A DNA stretch of 64,000 nt from Oscillospiraceae bacterium (GTDB lineage Bacteria > Bacillota > Clostridia > Oscillospirales > Acutalibacteraceae). Below are positions 24,391 through 33,064 of the stretch, one piece after another (the stretch's first letter is position 1; every line of letters begins with the position of its first letter). The notes beneath the pieces are model-generated. The model was given only the letters and a program-made list of their open reading frames with translations. It had not been told where the DNA came from and did no database searches. The DNA is taken from assembly GCA_003526845.1 (NCBI GenBank), contig DPVM01000001.1, forward strand, positions 87,126 to 151,125, read 5' to 3'. Made by a program: the position numbers and the translations under genes.

Positions 24391-25850
24391 AAACATTTTT
24401 AATTATTCTTGCCGTTATCGCCGCGCTTATAATCATAACCGCGATAAAGGCATCGCTTTATAAACAGGAAAAACCGCAGGTTACGCCGATGCCGGAGGAG
24501 CGCGTTGACGAGGAGAGAGTTCAGCGCCATCTTTCGCAGGCAATTGCGATAAAAACAATATCAAACCCCGACAACAGCAAGGTCGATTGGGGCGAATTTG
24601 AAAAATTTCACGATTTTCTTGAAAAGGAATATCCGCTGACTCACAAAACGCTCAAACGCGAAAAAATTTCGCAGGCGGCACTGCTTTATACTTGGCAGGG
24701 CACAAATCCCGATTTGGACGGCATTGCGCTTTTGTCGCACCAAGATGTTGTGCCGATTTCGGCAGGAACCGAAAATGATTGGGAACACCCTGCGTTTGAG
24801 GGTTATAATGACGGCGAATTTATTTGGGGCAGAGGCGCCCTTGATATGAAAAACCACCTTATTTGCGTTATGGAGGCTGTCGAAACATTGCTTGAGGAGG
24901 GATACACACCCGAAAGAACTGTTTATCTCTGCTTTGGCCACAATGAGGAAATTGTTGCAGGCGCAAACAACGGCGCACACGATATAATGCAAACACTTAA
25001 AAGCAGAGGAATTCGCCTTGATTCGACGCTTGACGAGGGCGGCGCAATCATTCCGGCAAATGTCAAGGGAATTTTGCAAGGCAACCTTGCCGGTGTAGGC
25101 ATTGCCGAAAAGGGATATGCCGATTTTAAGGTAACCGTTAAAGCAAAGGGCGGTCACTCGTCACAGCCGCCCCTTCACACAGCCGCAGGCGAAATCGCCG
25201 ATGTTGTAAAGGATTTGGAAAATCACCAATTCAAGTGCGAAATGCTGCCGTCGGTTTTCAACCTTTTCAGCCTTGTGGGAAAAAGAACATCTTTTCCTGC
25301 GCGTATGATTATGTGCAACTTAAAATTTTTGAAGCCGGTGTTTTTCGCTGTTATGAAAGCGTTTCCGCCTGCTGCAACATTTATAAGAACAACAACAGCC
25401 TGCACTATGCTTGAGGCAAGCCCCGCCGCAAATGTTTTGCCGCAGAATGCGTCAGTGACGATAAATTTCCGTCAACTCCCGGGTACAACACTTAAGGACA
25501 CCGAGGAGCATATACGCAAGGTTGTCAAAAACAAAAATATTGAAATTGAGCTGCTTAAAGGCAAAGAGGCAAGCAAAGTTTCGCCGACAGACACAAAAGC
25601 GTTTAAAACAATCGAAAAGCTTGCGCATCAAATCAGCAATGACAATATTGTTGTACCGTTTCTTGTTATGGGTGGCACAGACAGCTATCACTACGAGGAA
25701 ATCACCGACAATTTGTATCGCTTTGCTCCGTTCACAGTTGATGCGTCGCTGATGCTCACAACCCATTCGACAAACGAGAGAATTCCGATTGCACAGCTTA
25801 AAAACGGCGTCACTTTCTTTAAGCGATATATAAAAGAAATGACCAAATAG
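24387..25850 (+). CDS. M20-family metallopeptidase with N-terminal membrane anchor
   Basis: 487 residues. Residues 1-22 form a membrane helix; the rest is an M20 enzyme of the carboxypeptidase S / PM20D1 subgroup. Metal-binding and catalytic motifs are LLSHQDVVP, WGRGALDMKNH, CFGHNEEI, LDEGGAI and a late TTHSTNERI. Such enzymes cleave dipeptides or N-acyl amino acids. A dimerisation domain with a KGGHSSQPP motif lies in the middle. It is co-translated with the two membrane proteins (ATGA overlap), so it may process the compound they carry. The FMN-riboswitch promoter starts at the base after its stop codon. Confidence 0.88.
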   Translation: MKTFLIILAVIAALIIITAIKASLYKQEKPQVTPMPEERVDEERVQRHLSQAIAIKTISNPDNSKVDWGEFEKFHDFLEKEYPLTHKTLKREKISQAALLYTWQGTNPDLDGIALLSHQDVVPISAGTENDWEHPAFEGYNDGEFIWGRGALDMKNHLICVMEAVETLLEEGYTPERTVYLCFGHNEEIVAGANNGAHDIMQTLKSRGIRLDSTLDEGGAIIPANVKGILQGNLAGVGIAEKGYADFKVTVKAKGGHSSQPPLHTAAGEIADVVKDLENHQFKCEMLPSVFNLFSLVGKRTSFPARMIMCNLKFLKPVFFAVMKAFPPAATFIRTTTACTMLEASPAANVLPQNASVTINFRQLPGTTLKDTEEHIRKVVKNKNIEIELLKGKEASKVSPTDTKAFKTIEKLAHQISNDNIVVPFLVMGGTDSYHYEEITDNLYRFAPFTVDASLMLTTHSTNERIPIAQLKNGVTFFKRYIKEMTK

Positions 25851-25879
25851 TTGACAAATATAAAATGTCGCATTATAAT
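25851..25879 (+). promoter_or_regulatory. Promoter of the FMN riboswitch/ribU transcript
   Basis: TTGACA and TATAAT with 17-base spacing; the -35 begins at the first base after the M20 peptidase stop. Confidence 0.9.
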
Positions 25880-25887
25880 ATAACCAC

Positions 25888-26017
25888 TATTTCGGGGCGA
25901 GGTGAAAATCCTCACCGGTGGTAAAGTCCACGACCCGACCTCCCAGGTCGGCTGATTCGGTGCAATTCCGAAACCGACGGTAATTGGCAAACGCCATAAG
26001 TCCGGATGAGAGAAATA
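25888..26017 (+). ncRNA. FMN riboswitch (RFN element)
   Basis: The conserved blocks are in order: TTCGGGGCGAGGTGAAAATC, CACCGGTGGTAAAGTCCACGA, a variable stem (CCGACCT/AGGTCGG), TGATTCGGTG, AACCGACGGT, and AGTCCGGATGAGAGAA. The closing helix is TATTTC with GAAATA. FMN binding should promote the downstream terminator and shut off ribU. Confidence 0.96.
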
Positions 26018-26021
26018 AGGC

Positions 26022-26092
26022 GCAGGATGCATTTATGCGTAATCCTGCATAGCCTGTTTAGGCGGTGTGCGGTGCATTTATGCGTAACCGCG
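26022..26092 (+). repeat. Two tandem hairpins with identical 13-base loops in the FMN leader
   Basis: GCAGGAT/ATCCTGC and GTGCGGT/ACCGCGC stems each enclose the same sequence GCATTTATGCGTA, 45 bases apart. They lie between the aptamer and the terminator, where the antiterminator would be expected. Confidence 0.6.
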
Positions 26093-26109
26093 CGTGACCG
26101 GTTCATCAT

Positions 26110-26145
26110 CCCCGACGAATAATGTTCGTCGGGGTTTCTCTTTTT
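26110..26145 (+). terminator. FMN riboswitch terminator
   Basis: Ten-base-pair stem CCCCGACGAA/TTCGTCGGGG followed by TTTCTCTTTTT, 27 bases before the ribU ATG. Confidence 0.9.
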
Positions 26146-26172
26146 ACCCCCAAGGAAAAGGAGATTTTTATT

Positions 26173-26835
26173 ATGAAAAAAACAAAATTAAAAACACCCT
26201 CCATGCAGGGCGCAAAGCAGAACAAAACCCACATTATCGCAGGTTGCGGCGTGCTTACGGCTGTTGCCGCCGTTTTGCAGTTTATCGAAATTTCAATTCC
26301 GATTATGCCGTCATTCGTAAAACTTGATTTCTCAGATTTGCCGGAGCTTATCGGCGCATTTGCATACGGTCCGGTTGCAGGAATTGTGATTGCACTGCTT
26401 AAAAACATAATTCATCTGCCGTTTTCAGGCTCAATGTATATAGGCGAGCTTTCAAACTTCATCCTCGGTGCGGCATTCGCAGGCGTTGCCGGATATGTTT
26501 ATAAGCAAAAAAAGACACTCTCAAACGCAATCGTTGCAGGCGTTTCCGGCGCGGTGTTTATGGGATTGTTAAGCATTGCGGAAAACTTTTTTATCGTTTA
26601 TCCGCTGTATTACGGCGTACTGAATTTCCCGGAGGAGGCTGTTTTGGGTATGTATCAGGTGATAAGAAAAAGCACCGCGAGCATAGCCGAGGCACTCATT
26701 GTGTTTAATATGCCGTTTACAATAGTCAAGGGCTTAATCAGCGTTTTGGTGTCGATGATTATATACAAACCGCTCAGCCCAATTCTCCATAACAGAAAAA
26801 AGCAACCGACCGACAAAACCGCAGAAAATGAATAA
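26173..26835 (+). CDS. ribU: ECF transporter substrate-binding subunit for riboflavin
   Basis: The start at 26173 is used because AGGAG lies nine bases upstream and earlier in-frame codons fall inside the terminator. The 220-residue product has about six membrane helices. Family features include the cytoplasmic start, IEISIPIMPSFVKLDFSDLPELIGAFAYG split over helix 1-2, and the helix with GPVAGIVIALLKNIIHL. This S component captures the vitamin and works with a shared EcfA/EcfT energising module encoded elsewhere. Riboflavin specificity rests on the FMN riboswitch in front of it. Confidence 0.92.
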   Translation: MKKTKLKTPSMQGAKQNKTHIIAGCGVLTAVAAVLQFIEISIPIMPSFVKLDFSDLPELIGAFAYGPVAGIVIALLKNIIHLPFSGSMYIGELSNFILGAAFAGVAGYVYKQKKTLSNAIVAGVSGAVFMGLLSIAENFFIVYPLYYGVLNFPEEAVLGMYQVIRKSTASIAEALIVFNMPFTIVKGLISVLVSMIIYKPLSPILHNRKKQPTDKTAENE

Positions 26836-27035
26836 AATTAAACTACGCTTTTTAATACAAATCGTTTGTGTTAATTTTATTTTCTTCTGTTAAACTTTTG
26901 CTCAAATTTCAATTGTTAGTTTAATTTTATTAAAAATATTTACTTTATTAATATTCAAAATATAAAGTGTAATGAATACAACGATATGATTTTATCTTAT
27001 TAAGTGCAATAATTGTTCATTTTGTACTTCATACT

Positions 27036-27072
27036 AAAGAGCCGGATTACAATAAAGGTAATCCGGCTCTTT
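27036..27072. terminator. Strong hairpin between convergent genes
   Basis: A perfect 15-base-pair stem AAAGAGCCGGATTAC with its complement and a seven-base loop. It lies 200 bases after ribU and 41 bases after the stop of the AT-rich exported-protein gene on the minus strand, and probably serves the latter. The T runs are short on both sides. The stretch 26836-27035 is AT-rich and I see nothing else in it. Confidence 0.7.
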
Positions 27073-27112
27073 GGCGGTAAATAAACGATATGAACTCAAA
27101 TATATTTTTATA

Positions 27113-29305
27113 CTAATAATTATTGATATACTCAACAAAATCTGAGGTTAATACAACATCTCCGTCATCGGAATAAGACAAATTATTATCTTTGTATTTG
27201 TCACAAGCACTATTATATTCCTTTTGGCTAACGGCTTTATCGTTTATCCTATATTTTGGAACTTTTCCCACAGGTGTCGCCGCTTCATTTGAAAATAGAG
27301 AAATAAGTTTTTTGCAATTGCCTTTATCTATGCTATAAATTGTTGTAGTACTGTTCCCTTGATAGGTAACATTTGAATAAACCAATCCTTTTCGTTTGAC
27401 ATATCCAATAATGCCGTAAGTACCCGATAAATCCCCAACTAATTTAACAATTTTTGAGTTTACAAAAGTATAAACAGACGCAGCGGCAATATGAGCTATA
27501 CCATCACGTATTACAAGTTCAGGAATATTATCATCATCTATATAAACAAGAGTAAATCCGCAATAAGAAGGCTCATCCACTTTATTCATATAATTTTTTA
27601 GAAAATCTATATATGCTTGACGCCATTTACTTGAGTTGTTGTCTATAAGAGACTTTGCGGTTTCCTCATCTATTGATTTACTTAAATCTATTTTGTCAAT
27701 TTGTTTTTTATTTTGAATTATAATATTATTAATTCCATCTGTACTGTCATAATCTGAACTTTCGCCGGCTAAGTACAATAGCGACACTCTGTTTGTTAAC
27801 TCTTCTAATATGCTTTTATAATGATTTGAGTCATTTTTGTCAATCCGCTTGGCAACTTTATTTCCCAATTTATACCCTTCAATTTCTACAAGCATTGTTA
27901 TTATTAAAGTTAATCGAAGTTTTTCGCTATCGTCCTTAGTTTTAATTTGACTTTTTTCCAATATTTCAGAGTGATTAGTAATATATGTAACTAATTCATC
28001 GGCAAGCAATACTTCATAACTTGAATTATCAGTTAAGTCAAAACCTGCTAATTTAAAAACACCGCTGACAATTCCTGTGGCCAATTTAACTTTATTAAAC
28101 TTTGTAAATATTGATTTATTCGCAGCCTTAGCAGCCTCTTTCAAATATTTTTTTGACAACTGCTCAGTCAATTGCAAAAATCCGCTCTCAACTATACTGT
28201 CACTGTATTTACTTCTGGTTTCCTTTATTGCTAATCCTGCCGGGTCATTTTTTGCAGTTTCAAATATTGTTTTCAGAGCGTCTCTATTGTCGGCATTCAA
28301 CGAATAAAACTTATTCAAATAATCTGCTGTTTCTATAAAATGATTTACAACATCTACTTTATCCGTTATTTCATTTATCTTATCAATTTCAAGTTGTTCA
28401 TCAGGAAAGAAATTATCATACGGGGATTCATCACCAAACGAATTAATCTGTTTATACTCATCAAACATAGTAGTTATTGAATTTGACGAAAGTTTATATA
28501 CCTTTTGTGCTTTTTTATAAATTTTGTTATACAAATCCGAATTTATACCACTTAGTGTAGCAAGTATACTATCTTCATTTTCTAATGACCGATAAACATC
28601 AGTATTTGTTACAGCATTATCAAGGATAGTGCAATAATTTTCATATTTTCCCCAAGGTGCAACCAAATTGCTGATTTTACAAGAAAAAACAGTGTTACTG
28701 AAAAATCCGGCAACAGTATATGCATAATATAACTTTTCATCTCCAACAAACAAATTGTCAAGAATTTTCAAATAATTTAATGAAGAATTATATACTGAAT
28801 AATCATAGAGAGCATCACAAAGTGAAATGCCGCTGCTTATTATTGAAATAGAATTGCTGTTTTTGTATACGATACTGGATTTCAAATATGCCGCCATTTT
28901 ATCCAGTGGGAAAAAATAAGTATCTGCAAATGAATATAAATCAATATCATATGTCTCTTTATAATATTGAGAAAAGAACACATTTACTTTTTTATTTTCA
29001 TAATCTATAACAACTTTTGAACTTGCGTTATTATAGTTTTGTCCAATTCTTACAAATGACTGATGGTCTTTGTCATAATCATATAAAGTATAATCCTCAA
29101 ATAATTTTATCGGTGCGTAAAGCGTATTGTTTTTAATATAAAACACATTATTTTTCTTTACACTCTCTGTTCCATCATCATTGTATCCGGCTATATTAAG
29201 TGATAAGAACTTATTATTGTCAGCATATGCGTATTTTGGATATGAAACTATACATATAATAAAAACACAAAGAATGCATATCGTTTTCTTTATTGAATTT
29301 TTCAA
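27113..29305 (-). CDS. Large exported protein of unknown function, AT-rich gene
   Basis: 730 residues with a signal peptide (MKNSIKKT, hydrophobic core, cleavage after about residue 28). Residues about 30-155 resemble the copper-amine-oxidase N-terminal (stalk) fold used as a wall/surface module: NTLYAPIKLFEDY, VVIDYENKKVNVFF, FFPLDKMAAYL. The middle is helical and Lys/Asn/Asp-rich without a known motif. Residues about 590-690 look like a separate beta domain starting YCGFTLVYIDDDNIPELVIRDG, a pattern seen in secreted clostridial proteins of unknown role. Codon use and base composition are much more AT-rich than in neighbouring genes, suggesting acquisition or relaxed selection. It is the second gene after 29327-29860, 21 bases apart. 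Confidence 0.75.
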   Translation of the reverse strand: MKNSIKKTICILCVFIICIVSYPKYAYADNNKFLSLNIAGYNDDGTESVKKNNVFYIKNNTLYAPIKLFEDYTLYDYDKDHQSFVRIGQNYNNASSKVVIDYENKKVNVFFSQYYKETYDIDLYSFADTYFFPLDKMAAYLKSSIVYKNSNSISIISSGISLCDALYDYSVYNSSLNYLKILDNLFVGDEKLYYAYTVAGFFSNTVFSCKISNLVAPWGKYENYCTILDNAVTNTDVYRSLENEDSILATLSGINSDLYNKIYKKAQKVYKLSSNSITTMFDEYKQINSFGDESPYDNFFPDEQLEIDKINEITDKVDVVNHFIETADYLNKFYSLNADNRDALKTIFETAKNDPAGLAIKETRSKYSDSIVESGFLQLTEQLSKKYLKEAAKAANKSIFTKFNKVKLATGIVSGVFKLAGFDLTDNSSYEVLLADELVTYITNHSEILEKSQIKTKDDSEKLRLTLIITMLVEIEGYKLGNKVAKRIDKNDSNHYKSILEELTNRVSLLYLAGESSDYDSTDGINNIIIQNKKQIDKIDLSKSIDEETAKSLIDNNSSKWRQAYIDFLKNYMNKVDEPSYCGFTLVYIDDDNIPELVIRDGIAHIAAASVYTFVNSKIVKLVGDLSGTYGIIGYVKRKGLVYSNVTYQGNSTTTIYSIDKGNCKKLISLFSNEAATPVGKVPKYRINDKAVSQKEYNSACDKYKDNNLSYSDDGDVVLTSDFVEYINNY

Positions 29306-29326
29306 ACCGAAAATCCCCCCTTGCTA

Positions 29327-29860
29327 TTATTTTGTAAGATCTTTCATTAACTCATCAATCTGTGACTTACAGTAATCATACGAATAACCATACATAGCAT
29401 TAATAAATTCACTATTAAATTCAAATGAAAAGCCTTCATCGGTTTTATAAGCTGTAACCGTATGCTGTGACTGTTTTACAGAAGCTTTAGAAATAATTTC
29501 TTCAATTGCTTGGTTCATCTCTTTTTCAGTAGGTTTAGATGTTAGCTGCCCTTGATATTTAATTAGGTCATCTAATATATCGGGTGAACTTACAGTGCAT
29601 GTAATTGTATAACAATCATCTTCTCTTTTTTCTATATTGGTAACAACAAAACTTGATTTTTTGTCAAACTTCGACATAAAGCTATTGTCATCATAACTAT
29701 TTGCTTCCGTCCAAGCAAGTTCGATTTCCTGCTGCATTTTTTCGTTAGTAATTTTATTGTGTGATGTTACCAACAATACAGAAACAACTGCGACTAGAAT
29801 AAGTATTAATATCACAGATACTATAATTATACTTCGTTTTGTTTTTTTGGTATTACTCAT
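29327..29860 (-). CDS. Small membrane-anchored exported protein of unknown function
   Basis: The start at 29860 is preferred, with AAGGA about nine bases upstream; the longer frame would begin at a GTG inside that site. The 177-residue protein has a basic N-terminus, one membrane helix at about residues 10-32, and a hydrophilic extracellular part rich in Lys, Ser and Thr, ending YGYSYDYCKSQIDELMKDLTK. I recognise no family. It is AT-rich like the 730-residue gene that follows it and forms one unit with it. Confidence 0.7.
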   Translation of the reverse strand: MSNTKKTKRSIIIVSVILILILVAVVSVLLVTSHNKITNEKMQQEIELAWTEANSYDDNSFMSKFDKKSSFVVTNIEKREDDCYTITCTVSSPDILDDLIKYQGQLTSKPTEKEMNQAIEEIISKASVKQSQHTVTAYKTDEGFSFEFNSEFINAMYGYSYDYCKSQIDELMKDLTK

Positions 29861-29986
29861 AACTTTTTCCTTCACTTTAAAAATTCATAATATAATAATC
29901 GCTATTAGTATAGCAATTTGTCTAATATAAAAGTTTTTATCGATGTTTATGTATATGCCAAAGAATCAACTACATAAAAAACAAAT

Positions 29987-30583
29987 TTAGTTTTCAAAAT
30001 CATTCATCGTCTTGATAAAATTATCGAATGATTCCAAATCAAGAGGATTGCCGTCGTTATCAAACGCCGATCCGCTTTGGTCGCGATAGCCGATTTTGCT
30101 TGAATTTGCATCATAAATTTCATTGTCAACCAGCTTGTAAATAACCTTGTGATTTTCGTTGTAATATGTCCACTGCGTTGTGCCGTCATCAAGCATTTGG
30201 CAATACGCCGAGCCGAGAACAGATTGTGAGCCGTTTGCAACCTCGTTTGCCGCGGCGTTGTAATACATCATCAAAATATCCTTATATCCCTCGCCGCTTT
30301 CGTCATCAACATAATTCCAACTGAATGTGACGCATGTTATTCCGCCTTTTTCTTCGGTTTCGACATTTTTAATATCCTCCGATGAGGAAAGAACAGGGTT
30401 GACCTTATAATTCACATTGTTCCAATTAACAATGTTATCGGTTGTCATTTCGTTATTATCCGTCGAATCGTCGGATAAATAATCCGAGTTGTCGCTGTCG
30501 TTTGAGCGTGCGCCGCTTGCCGCACAGCCGCAAAATGCAACCGAAATTGACAAGCAAAGCAAAATTGCAATAATCTTTTTCAT
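29987..30583 (-). CDS. Secreted lipoprotein of unknown function
   Basis: 198 residues with a clear lipoprotein signal (lipobox FCGC, Cys at about 20) followed by an Asp/Ser/Asn-rich linker to about residue 50. The mature domain contains VTFSWNYVDDESGEGYKDI, GTTQWTYYNENHKVIYKLVD and an acidic C-terminus. No family recognised. Base composition is like the rest of the chromosome, unlike the AT-rich pair next to it. It has its own promoter. Confidence 0.75.
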   Translation of the reverse strand: MKKIIAILLCLSISVAFCGCAASGARSNDSDNSDYLSDDSTDNNEMTTDNIVNWNNVNYKVNPVLSSSEDIKNVETEEKGGITCVTFSWNYVDDESGEGYKDILMMYYNAAANEVANGSQSVLGSAYCQMLDDGTTQWTYYNENHKVIYKLVDNEIYDANSSKIGYRDQSGSAFDNDGNPLDLESFDNFIKTMNDFEN

Positions 30584-30613
30584 AAATCATTCTCCTTAAA
30601 ACATTCTTAAAAG

Positions 30614-30642
30614 ATTATACCATAATATAATTTTATCAACAA
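30614..30642 (-). promoter_or_regulatory. Promoter of the lipoprotein gene
   Basis: On the minus strand TTGTTG and TATAAT with 17-base spacing, about 30 bases before the ATG. Confidence 0.6.
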
Positions 30643-30760
30643 GTGTTCTGTATAGTGCAAAGTCAGACTTTTTCAATAAAAAATCGGTATGCAAATAAAT
30701 TTGGCGGCGTTTGGGTGCCGTCACGTAAGGAAGAAATTTGTTTAATGCAAAAAATACGGC

Positions 30761-30790
30761 TGTAAAATCGGCGTTAACGGCTATTTTACA
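30761..30790. promoter_or_regulatory. Operator-like dyad upstream of fba
   Basis: TGTAAAAT and ATTTTACA are perfect inverted repeats around a 14-base centre, ending ten bases before the fba -35 element. The remainder of the 303-base gap (30643-30760) holds nothing I can identify. Confidence 0.45.
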
Positions 30791-30799
30791 ATTTAAGTG

Positions 30800-30828
30800 T
30801 TGATATTTTATGCGCATTGTAATATAAT
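30800..30828 (+). promoter_or_regulatory. Promoter of fba
   Basis: TTGATA and TATAAT with a 17-base spacer; the transcript would start near 30835, about 50 bases before the ATG. Confidence 0.8.
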
Positions 30829-30886
30829 ATAGGCGAAAAGTGAGCGGAACACCGCAAGCTTAATAAATTATAGGAGATATAATAAT

Positions 30887-31828
30887 ATGCCACTTGTAAC
30901 TACTACAGAAATGTTCAAGAAAGCATACGAGGGCGGATATGCAATCGGTGCTTTCAATGTAAACAATATGGAGATTGTTCAGGGTATCACAAGAGCCGCA
31001 AAGAAACTTGAGGCTCCGGTTATTCTTCAATGCTCATCAGGCGCAAGAAAATATGCGTCTCACGACTATCTTGTTGCTATGGTAAAGGCTGCTGCTGAGG
31101 AAACAGGTCTTCCTATCGCACTTCACCTTGACCACGGCCCGGATTTTGAAACATGTAAGTCATGCATCGACGGCGGCTTCACTTCTGTTATGATTGACGG
31201 CTCTTCACTTCCTTATGAGGAAAACATTGCTTTGACAAAAAAGGTTGTTGAATATGCACACGCTCACGGCGTAGTTGTTGAGGGCGAGCTCGGCACACTT
31301 GCAGGCGTTGAGGACGATGTTAATGTTGACGCTGACAACGCATCATACACAAGACCGGAAGAAGTTTACGACTTTGCTACACGCACAGGCGTTGACTCAC
31401 TTGCTATCGCAATCGGCACATCACACGGTGCATACAAGTTTAAGCCGGGTCAAAAGCCACAGCTTAGATTTGATATTCTTGAAGAGGTTGGCAAGCAGCT
31501 TCCTAACTTCCCAATCGTTCTTCACGGTGCATCATCTGTTAACCAAGACCACATCAAGATGATTAACCAATACGGCGGCCAAATGCCGGACGCTATCGGC
31601 ATTCCTGAAGATATGCTCCGCGAGGCTGCTAAGATGGCTGTATGTAAGATTAATGTTGACTCGGATATTCGTATCGCAATGACAGCTGCTGTAAGAAAGC
31701 ACTTTGCAGAGAATCCGACACACTTTGACCCAAGACAATATCTTACTCCTGCAAGAGACCTTATTGAAGAGGTTGTTGCACACAAGATTGATGTTGTATT
31801 CGGTGCAGCAGGTCATGCATTTGACTAA
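30887..31828 (+). CDS. fba: Class II fructose-bisphosphate aldolase
   Basis: 313 residues. It splits fructose-1,6-bisphosphate into dihydroxyacetone phosphate and glyceraldehyde-3-phosphate in glycolysis. The zinc-ligand motif LHLDHGPD, the ELGTLAG strand, the IGTSHGAYK stretch and the VLHGASSV histidine are all present. Codon use is strongly biased toward GTT/GCA/ATC-type codons, as expected for a highly expressed gene. AGGAGAT lies upstream. It is a single gene closed by a strong terminator. Confidence 0.96.
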   Translation: MPLVTTTEMFKKAYEGGYAIGAFNVNNMEIVQGITRAAKKLEAPVILQCSSGARKYASHDYLVAMVKAAAEETGLPIALHLDHGPDFETCKSCIDGGFTSVMIDGSSLPYEENIALTKKVVEYAHAHGVVVEGELGTLAGVEDDVNVDADNASYTRPEEVYDFATRTGVDSLAIAIGTSHGAYKFKPGQKPQLRFDILEEVGKQLPNFPIVLHGASSVNQDHIKMINQYGGQMPDAIGIPEDMLREAAKMAVCKINVDSDIRIAMTAAVRKHFAENPTHFDPRQYLTPARDLIEEVVAHKIDVVFGAAGHAFD

Positions 31829-31847
31829 TAACTAATATTAATCACAC

Positions 31848-31879
31848 AAAAGAGCAGGCTTTTGCCTGCTCTTTTTTTT
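31848..31879 (+). terminator. Terminator of fba
   Basis: Perfect 12-base-pair stem AAAAGAGCAGGC with its complement, four-base loop, then TTTTTTT. Confidence 0.93.
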
Positions 31880-31954
31880 ACAAAAATTTCAACAAATAAA
31901 CAAAGCGATTTTTCAAAAAATATAATTGCACTGAAAAGTGCGGGAGGAATCGTT

Positions 31955-32125
31955 ATGAAAATGAATACTCAACGAAATGTTATGAAATGCATCGGCGCAA
32001 CGCTTGCTGTTTGCTCTGCAATTGCAATGGTTGGCGGAACAAAAAGTTGCTCGGCTAAAAAGACAATTAAAAAAACCGTCAACAAAATGGCGGATATTGT
32101 CGACAGCGTGACTGCATTTATGTAA
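31955..32125 (+). CDS. Small exported or membrane peptide, unknown function
   Basis: 56 residues starting at ATG 31955 with a strong GGGAGGA site nine bases upstream. A basic N-terminus (MKMNTQRNVMK) precedes a hydrophobic stretch of about 17 residues ending GGTKSC, then a Lys-rich amphipathic tail (KKTIKKTVNKMADIVDS). It could be a short membrane-associated peptide. A TATAAT hexamer at 31921 without a clear -35, and a terminator right after the stop, suggest its own transcript. Confidence 0.65.
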   Translation: MKMNTQRNVMKCIGATLAVCSAIAMVGGTKSCSAKKTIKKTVNKMADIVDSVTAFM

Positions 32126-32127
32126 CA

Positions 32128-32161
32128 AAAAATCCCTTTGGCGACAAACCAAAGGGATTTT
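32128..32161. terminator. Terminator between the small peptide and folK
   Basis: AAAATCCCTTTGG/CCAAAGGGATTTT stem with a seven-base loop directly after the small gene. With A/T tracts on both sides it can also end the folate operon transcribed toward it. Confidence 0.8.
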
Positions 32162-32176
32162 CGTTTTATATGATTT

Positions 32177-32683
32177 TTAAATTTCATCGGAAATCAAATT
32201 TGGATTGATTTTGTCGGCAATTCTGATTGCCTGACCCTCGATTTTGTCTATATACGACTTAAATTCAAAGCCGAAAGCATTGCCGTCGGGAAAAATCTCG
32301 AGCAACGGCTGTAAAACAAATCGCCTTTCAAAACAACGCGGATGCGGCACCTGCAAATTTGCCGTTTCAATCTTTTGATTTTCGGCAAAAATAATGTCCA
32401 AATCAAGTATTCTCGGTCCGTTTTTAATGCCGCGAACTCTGCCGACGCCCGACTCAATGCCGAGGCAGATGCCAAGCATTTCGTGCGGCTCAAACTGCGA
32501 GGTGACAACAAGAACTGCGTTGTAAAAATCGTCCTGCCTTGCATAGCCGACCGGCTCTGTTTCATAAATCGACGAAACCGACACCACATCGGTGTAAGGA
32601 ATATTGTTGAGCGCGTCAACCGCCCTTTCGATATTTCCTTTTCTGTCGCCCAAATTTGTGCCGACGCTTAAAATATATCTCAT
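32177..32683 (-). CDS. folK: 2-amino-4-hydroxy-6-hydroxymethyldihydropteridine pyrophosphokinase
   Basis: 168 residues, normal for HPPK. It transfers pyrophosphate from ATP to the pterin in folate synthesis. SVGTNLGDRKGNIERA at the N-terminus and the metal/ATP-binding RILDLDIIFAE are characteristic. It is the last gene of the folE-folP-folB-folK operon, 12 bases after folB. Confidence 0.95.
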   Translation of the reverse strand: MRYILSVGTNLGDRKGNIERAVDALNNIPYTDVVSVSSIYETEPVGYARQDDFYNAVLVVTSQFEPHEMLGICLGIESGVGRVRGIKNGPRILDLDIIFAENQKIETANLQVPHPRCFERRFVLQPLLEIFPDGNAFGFEFKSYIDKIEGQAIRIADKINPNLISDEI

Positions 32684-32695
32684 AGTAAACGAAAA

Positions 32696-33064
32696 TTACC
32701 TTTCTCTCGTAATAGTCACGCCGACATAGTCAAAATCGGCTTTAATCGGTGCCTCGGGCTTTTTGAGTGTGATATCAACCTTAAAAATATCGGGATATTC
32801 ATCAAGAATCGCATTAGAAACAACCTGCGCCGCCCTTTCAATCAAATCATACTTTTCGGCGGTAAAAACCCTGCGTATAGTTTTTACAACCTTTGCATAG
32901 CTCACGGTGTCATCAACATTGTCGCTTGCGCACGCCTTTGTAACGTTTACATAATAATCAACATCAAAAATAAAATTTTGACCGTTTTCCTTTTCTTCGG
33001 GGTTTACGCCGTGATAAGCAAAAAGTTTTAGCCCTTTTATTGAAATTTTATCCAATGACAACAC
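32696..33064 (-). CDS. folB: Dihydroneopterin aldolase
   Basis: 122 residues, full length. It converts dihydroneopterin to the hydroxymethyl pterin used by FolK. The start KISIKGLKLFAYHGVNPEEKENGQ and the catalytic-region DLIERAAQVV are typical. It overlaps folP by 17 bases and precedes folK by 12. Confidence 0.94.
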   Translation of the reverse strand: MLSLDKISIKGLKLFAYHGVNPEEKENGQNFIFDVDYYVNVTKACASDNVDDTVSYAKVVKTIRRVFTAEKYDLIERAAQVVSNAILDEYPDIFKVDITLKKPEAPIKADFDYVGVTITRER

